Assembly: GCA_003168215.1 (NCBI GenBank)
Contig: PMSW01000054.1
Coordinates: forward strand, 1 to 35,946
Length of the DNA stretch: 35,946 bases
Reading direction: 5' to 3'
Source of the DNA: Actinomycetota bacterium
GTDB taxonomy: Bacteria; Actinomycetota; Actinomycetes; Streptosporangiales; Streptosporangiaceae
Both the position numbers and the translations under genes were made by a program. Positions within the stretch are counted from its first letter, which is position 1. Each line of letters starts with the position of its first letter. The notes below the pieces were generated by a model. The model ran no database searches. It was not told the DNA's origin and saw nothing but the letters and a program-made list of their open reading frames with translations. Below are positions 33,554 through 35,946 of the stretch, piece by piece.

Positions 33554-34732
33554 ATGGAACGTACCTCGTTACTTGTCATCGGCGCCGGACCTTACGGCCT
33601 GTCTACCGCCAGCTACGCAAAGCACGCCGGCATTACTTCCATCATCCTTGGTGAGCCCATGGGATTCTGGCGGCAGAGCATGCCGCGCGGCATGCTGCTG
33701 AGGACCGGCACCGGATGGCAGATCGATCCGCTCCGAACATTTACTCTTCGTGCATATATCGAGGAGCGCGGATTGCGTGAAAAGGATGTGCTCCCGGTAC
33801 CAGCCGAATTGTTCATCGAATACGCAGATTGGTTCCGGCACCAGTATAACCTGGAAGTACGCCGCAGTTTTGTTAAAGACCTGACCCGGCACGACGGCTT
33901 GTTCGAGGCAAGCCTGACAAACGGGAATATAATCATTGCCGATAATGTCGTGGCGGCTCCTGGCGTCAGAGACTTCGCGAACCTGCCGAAGGGAATATCG
34001 CAGCAACTTTCGCCAGGCTGTTATTCACATACCGCACAGTTCACCGACTTCGATCTGGTCGCCGGACGCCGATATCTCATTATAGGCGGCGGGCAAAGCG
34101 CCTTTGAATGGGCCGCTCTCATGTGCGAGGATGGCAAGGCCGAAAAGATCCATATTGTCTATCGTCACGACCCGCCCGCCTTGAGATCCGCAAACCATGA
34201 TTTCTGGGCGTCCGTGGAAGAAATGATGGATCTTACCCTTAGTGTCCGCGGGTGGTTCCGCCGTCTCTCCAGTGCGGATAGGGAGGCGCTTATGCAGCAG
34301 TTCTCCGTGGAGGGCCGACGGAGGCTGGAGCCGTGGCTAGCGGCAAGAATCACCAGGGGATCAATAAAGCAGTGGGCGAAAACGCGCCTAGCCGCCTGCA
34401 AGGAGCGGCCCAACGGTGAGATCGAGGTAATCCTTTCGTGCGGGGATCGAATAGTAGTCGATCATATTATTTGCGCAACCGGCTACCGGGTTGATATACG
34501 AAAGCTCTCCTATATGAGGACATTGACGCGAGCTGGCCCTGCATCGCTAAGTCTCAGCGGAGGCTATCCGGTGCTCGACAATTACTTCCAGTCAGCTATA
34601 CCCGGACTGTTTCTGTCCGGTATTACAGCGGTACGCGACTTCGGGCCATTCTTCAGATTCCTGCGTGGCAGTACAGTCGCTGCCCAGCTCATTGTCTCAA
34701 GGCTAGCCAAGGATTTCGATGGCCGGAATTGA
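33554..34732 (+). CDS. FAD/NAD(P)-binding flavin monooxygenase-like protein
   Basis: The product (392 residues) has two dinucleotide-binding motifs in the order of class B flavoprotein monooxygenases: GAGPYG at residues 10-15 (FAD) and LIIGGGQSAFEWAAL at about 175-190 (NAD(P)H). A late IICATGYRVDIRKL matches the ATGY motif of that class. MGFWRQSMPRGMLLRTGTGWQIDPL is the usual post-FAD segment. A hydroxylation, N-oxidation or Baeyer-Villiger-type reaction is possible; the substrate is unknown. Base composition is clearly lower in GC than the preceding genes, with ATA and AAA codons used freely, which suggests transfer. The next gene begins inside its last codons, so the two are an operon. Confidence 0.82.
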   Translation: MERTSLLVIGAGPYGLSTASYAKHAGITSIILGEPMGFWRQSMPRGMLLRTGTGWQIDPLRTFTLRAYIEERGLREKDVLPVPAELFIEYADWFRHQYNLEVRRSFVKDLTRHDGLFEASLTNGNIIIADNVVAAPGVRDFANLPKGISQQLSPGCYSHTAQFTDFDLVAGRRYLIIGGGQSAFEWAALMCEDGKAEKIHIVYRHDPPALRSANHDFWASVEEMMDLTLSVRGWFRRLSSADREALMQQFSVEGRRRLEPWLAARITRGSIKQWAKTRLAACKERPNGEIEVILSCGDRIVVDHIICATGYRVDIRKLSYMRTLTRAGPASLSLSGGYPVLDNYFQSAIPGLFLSGITAVRDFGPFFRFLRGSTVAAQLIVSRLAKDFDGRN

Positions 34733-35846
34733 GCGCACCAGGAGCGCGGAGAAGGGCTCGGCGCGCCGGCCAGAACTCGGGCATCAACCTTACCAGATGG
34801 GAAAAGCCGTGTCGGCACCTGCTCAGTACACGCCAATCCAGGTGCGTGAGCTGCTGAACTCCGTGCCGCGCATCTGCCTATCTCACCTGCCCACGCCACT
34901 TGATCTAGCGCCAAGGCTATCTGAGCGACTGGGAATTACGCTGAGAATAAAGCGCGAAGACTGCGCTGGCCTGACATTCGGCGGTAACTACGCACGGGCG
35001 GTGGAATTTACCCTTGCTGATGCGCTAGCAGCCAATGCAGACGCGGTGATCCACGGAGCGGCCGGGCAGTCTAATCACTGCCGCCAGGTGGCAGCCGGAT
35101 GCGCCCGGCTAGGTCTGGAATGTCATCTGGTAGTAAGAAACTCATCCAGGACCGTCCATTCTCGCGGCAATCTCCTGCTCGATCACCTGCTAGGAGCTGT
35201 CGTCCATGTCGTCGATGCTGAACTAGGCAATGGCATTGAAGCCGAGAAGAGCCGCCTCTATGAGCGTCTTTCTACGGCCAATCCGCACAAGAACTACTAT
35301 CTGTATGAACGTGACAGAATTAGCCCGCTGGCCACCCTAGCCTCGGCCGAATGCTTCGTTGAAATTTTCGAGCAATCCACAGAGCCAATAGATGTAGTAT
35401 ATTTGTCTTCGGCCGGGGCCAATCAAGCTGGCTTCCTTCTAGCCCGGGACTTGCTCGGACTTAAGACGACCGTGATCGGAGTAGCTCCTATTGACTGGGA
35501 TGCGACTACGATTATCGGGCGATGCTACGATGCCGCCCGCGCGCTACTTGGGCTGCCGCCTGCCCCCCTCGACCCGGACTCGATAGAAAATGTATCGCGG
35601 TATATTGGCCCTGGCTATGCGGAGCCAACGCCTGAGTCGCTGGAAGCGATGACACTGGCTGCTTCACACGAAGCCATCGTGCTCGACCCCGTCTACACTG
35701 GCAAGGCTTTCGCCGCGCTGATCGCCGACGCCGAGCAAGGCGTCATGCGAGAGGGAACGCGAGTCATTTTCGTTCATACGGGCGGCACGCCAGTCTTCGA
35801 TCTATACGGGGACGACATACTTAAGTACCTTGGGCTCCGAGCGTAG
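34719..35846 (+). CDS. D-cysteine desulfhydrase/ACC-deaminase-family protein lacking the PLP lysine
   Basis: The product (375 residues) is a fold type II PLP-enzyme homologue. It shows LPTPLDLAPRLSERLGITLRIKREDCAGLTFGGN, then HGAAGQSNHCRQVAAGCARLGLECHLVV, YLSSAGANQAGFLLARDLLG and the C-terminal VIFVHTGGTPVFDLYGD, all typical of the 1-aminocyclopropane-1-carboxylate deaminase/D-cysteine desulfhydrase family. In that family GGN is followed by Lys, which forms the Schiff base with PLP. Here residue 91 is Tyr (codon TAC, 34989-34991). The enzyme should therefore not hold PLP covalently or perform normal beta/alpha elimination. ATG 34719 has AAGGA 5 nt upstream and overlaps the flavoenzyme gene by 14 nt; GTG 34809 would be a shorter option. 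The lower GC resembles the flavoenzyme gene. Confidence 0.85.
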   Translation: MAGIERTRSAEKGSARRPELGHQPYQMGKAVSAPAQYTPIQVRELLNSVPRICLSHLPTPLDLAPRLSERLGITLRIKREDCAGLTFGGNYARAVEFTLADALAANADAVIHGAAGQSNHCRQVAAGCARLGLECHLVVRNSSRTVHSRGNLLLDHLLGAVVHVVDAELGNGIEAEKSRLYERLSTANPHKNYYLYERDRISPLATLASAECFVEIFEQSTEPIDVVYLSSAGANQAGFLLARDLLGLKTTVIGVAPIDWDATTIIGRCYDAARALLGLPPAPLDPDSIENVSRYIGPGYAEPTPESLEAMTLAASHEAIVLDPVYTGKAFAALIADAEQGVMREGTRVIFVHTGGTPVFDLYGDDILKYLGLRA

Positions 35847-35946
35847 CCCGGCACCGGCGAGAACCCGTTCGAAAGGCGGCCTTGCCGTCGCGCCCTGCAG
35901 CGGCCCAGAGACCCTGGCAGTCCGTCATTCGAGACGAGCGGGCCCG

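Noticed and set aside
35847-35946. GTTCGAAAGG near the window end considered as a tRNA T-arm
   Set aside because: No acceptor or anticodon arm can be folded around it; nothing supported in this last 100 bases.

Overview
The window looks like chromosome of a high-GC actinobacterium, of the kind with large genomes and many secreted proteins (Streptomyces, Streptosporangiales or a relative). The evidence is the roughly 70% GC composition, frequent GTG starts and ATGA/GTGA gene overlaps, an ImuA'-ImuB mutasome behind an actinobacterial-type SOS box, an ECF42-type sigma factor next to a DGPF/YCII gene, and many lipoproteins. No rRNA, tRNA, CRISPR array or complete insertion sequence was seen.

Layout. 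(1) 1-1.1 kb, minus strand: a 3-mercaptopyruvate/thiosulfate sulfurtransferase overlapping a SufE-like gene cut by the window edge. (2) 1.2-4.0 kb, plus strand: a 5'-truncated DGPF/YCII gene, the ECF42-like sigma factor, a possibly frameshifted small ORF and a GNAT acetyltransferase. (3) 4.1-5.9 kb: a TetR regulator, the 3' part of an acyl-CoA dehydrogenase gene (minus) and the 3' part of a cytochrome P450 gene (plus). The two truncated genes meet head to head at about 5.41 kb, which looks like a deletion scar. (4) 6.1-8.5 kb, minus: imuA'-imuB with a LexA-type box. (5) 8.8-14.9 kb, plus: an OmpR-type two-component system followed by a lipoprotein, a peptidoglycan-binding adaptor and a MacB-type ABC exporter. 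The same 11-bp-period direct repeat (TGTCACC-N4-TGTCACC) stands upstream of both the regulator gene and the exporter operon, so the four-gene operon is probably the regulator's target. (6) 15.0-19.2 kb: an integrase remnant, an A+T-richer strip, a large sacsin-like GHKL ATPase of unknown role with a 43-aa overlapping ORF, and a secreted lysozyme-like protein. (7) 19.3-25.3 kb, minus: a Zur-type box, a zinc/manganese ABC importer (binding protein, ATPase, two permeases), a DUF1275 membrane protein and a propeller-like lipoprotein. Short tandem repeats of different unit length sit at four gene boundaries in this block. (8) 25.4-27.5 kb, minus: a HEAGH metalloprotease-like protein and a secreted serpin. 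(9) 27.6-30.7 kb, plus: two paralogous secreted proteins, each made of seven C-x5-C/WAVG repeats (predicted seven-bladed propellers), duplicated together with their leaders. (10) 30.7-35.9 kb: a quinone oxidoreductase-like enzyme (minus), a class III aminotransferase (plus), then an A+T-richer pair, a flavin monooxygenase-like enzyme and a D-cysteine desulfhydrase/ACC-deaminase-family protein in which the Schiff-base lysine position reads tyrosine.

The points most worth following are the two-component/exporter operator repeats, the Lys-to-Tyr PLP-family protein with its flavoenzyme partner, the twin propeller proteins, the sacsin-like ATPase island, and the deletion scar between the two truncated catabolic genes. 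All family calls come from reading motifs by eye; no database search was run.
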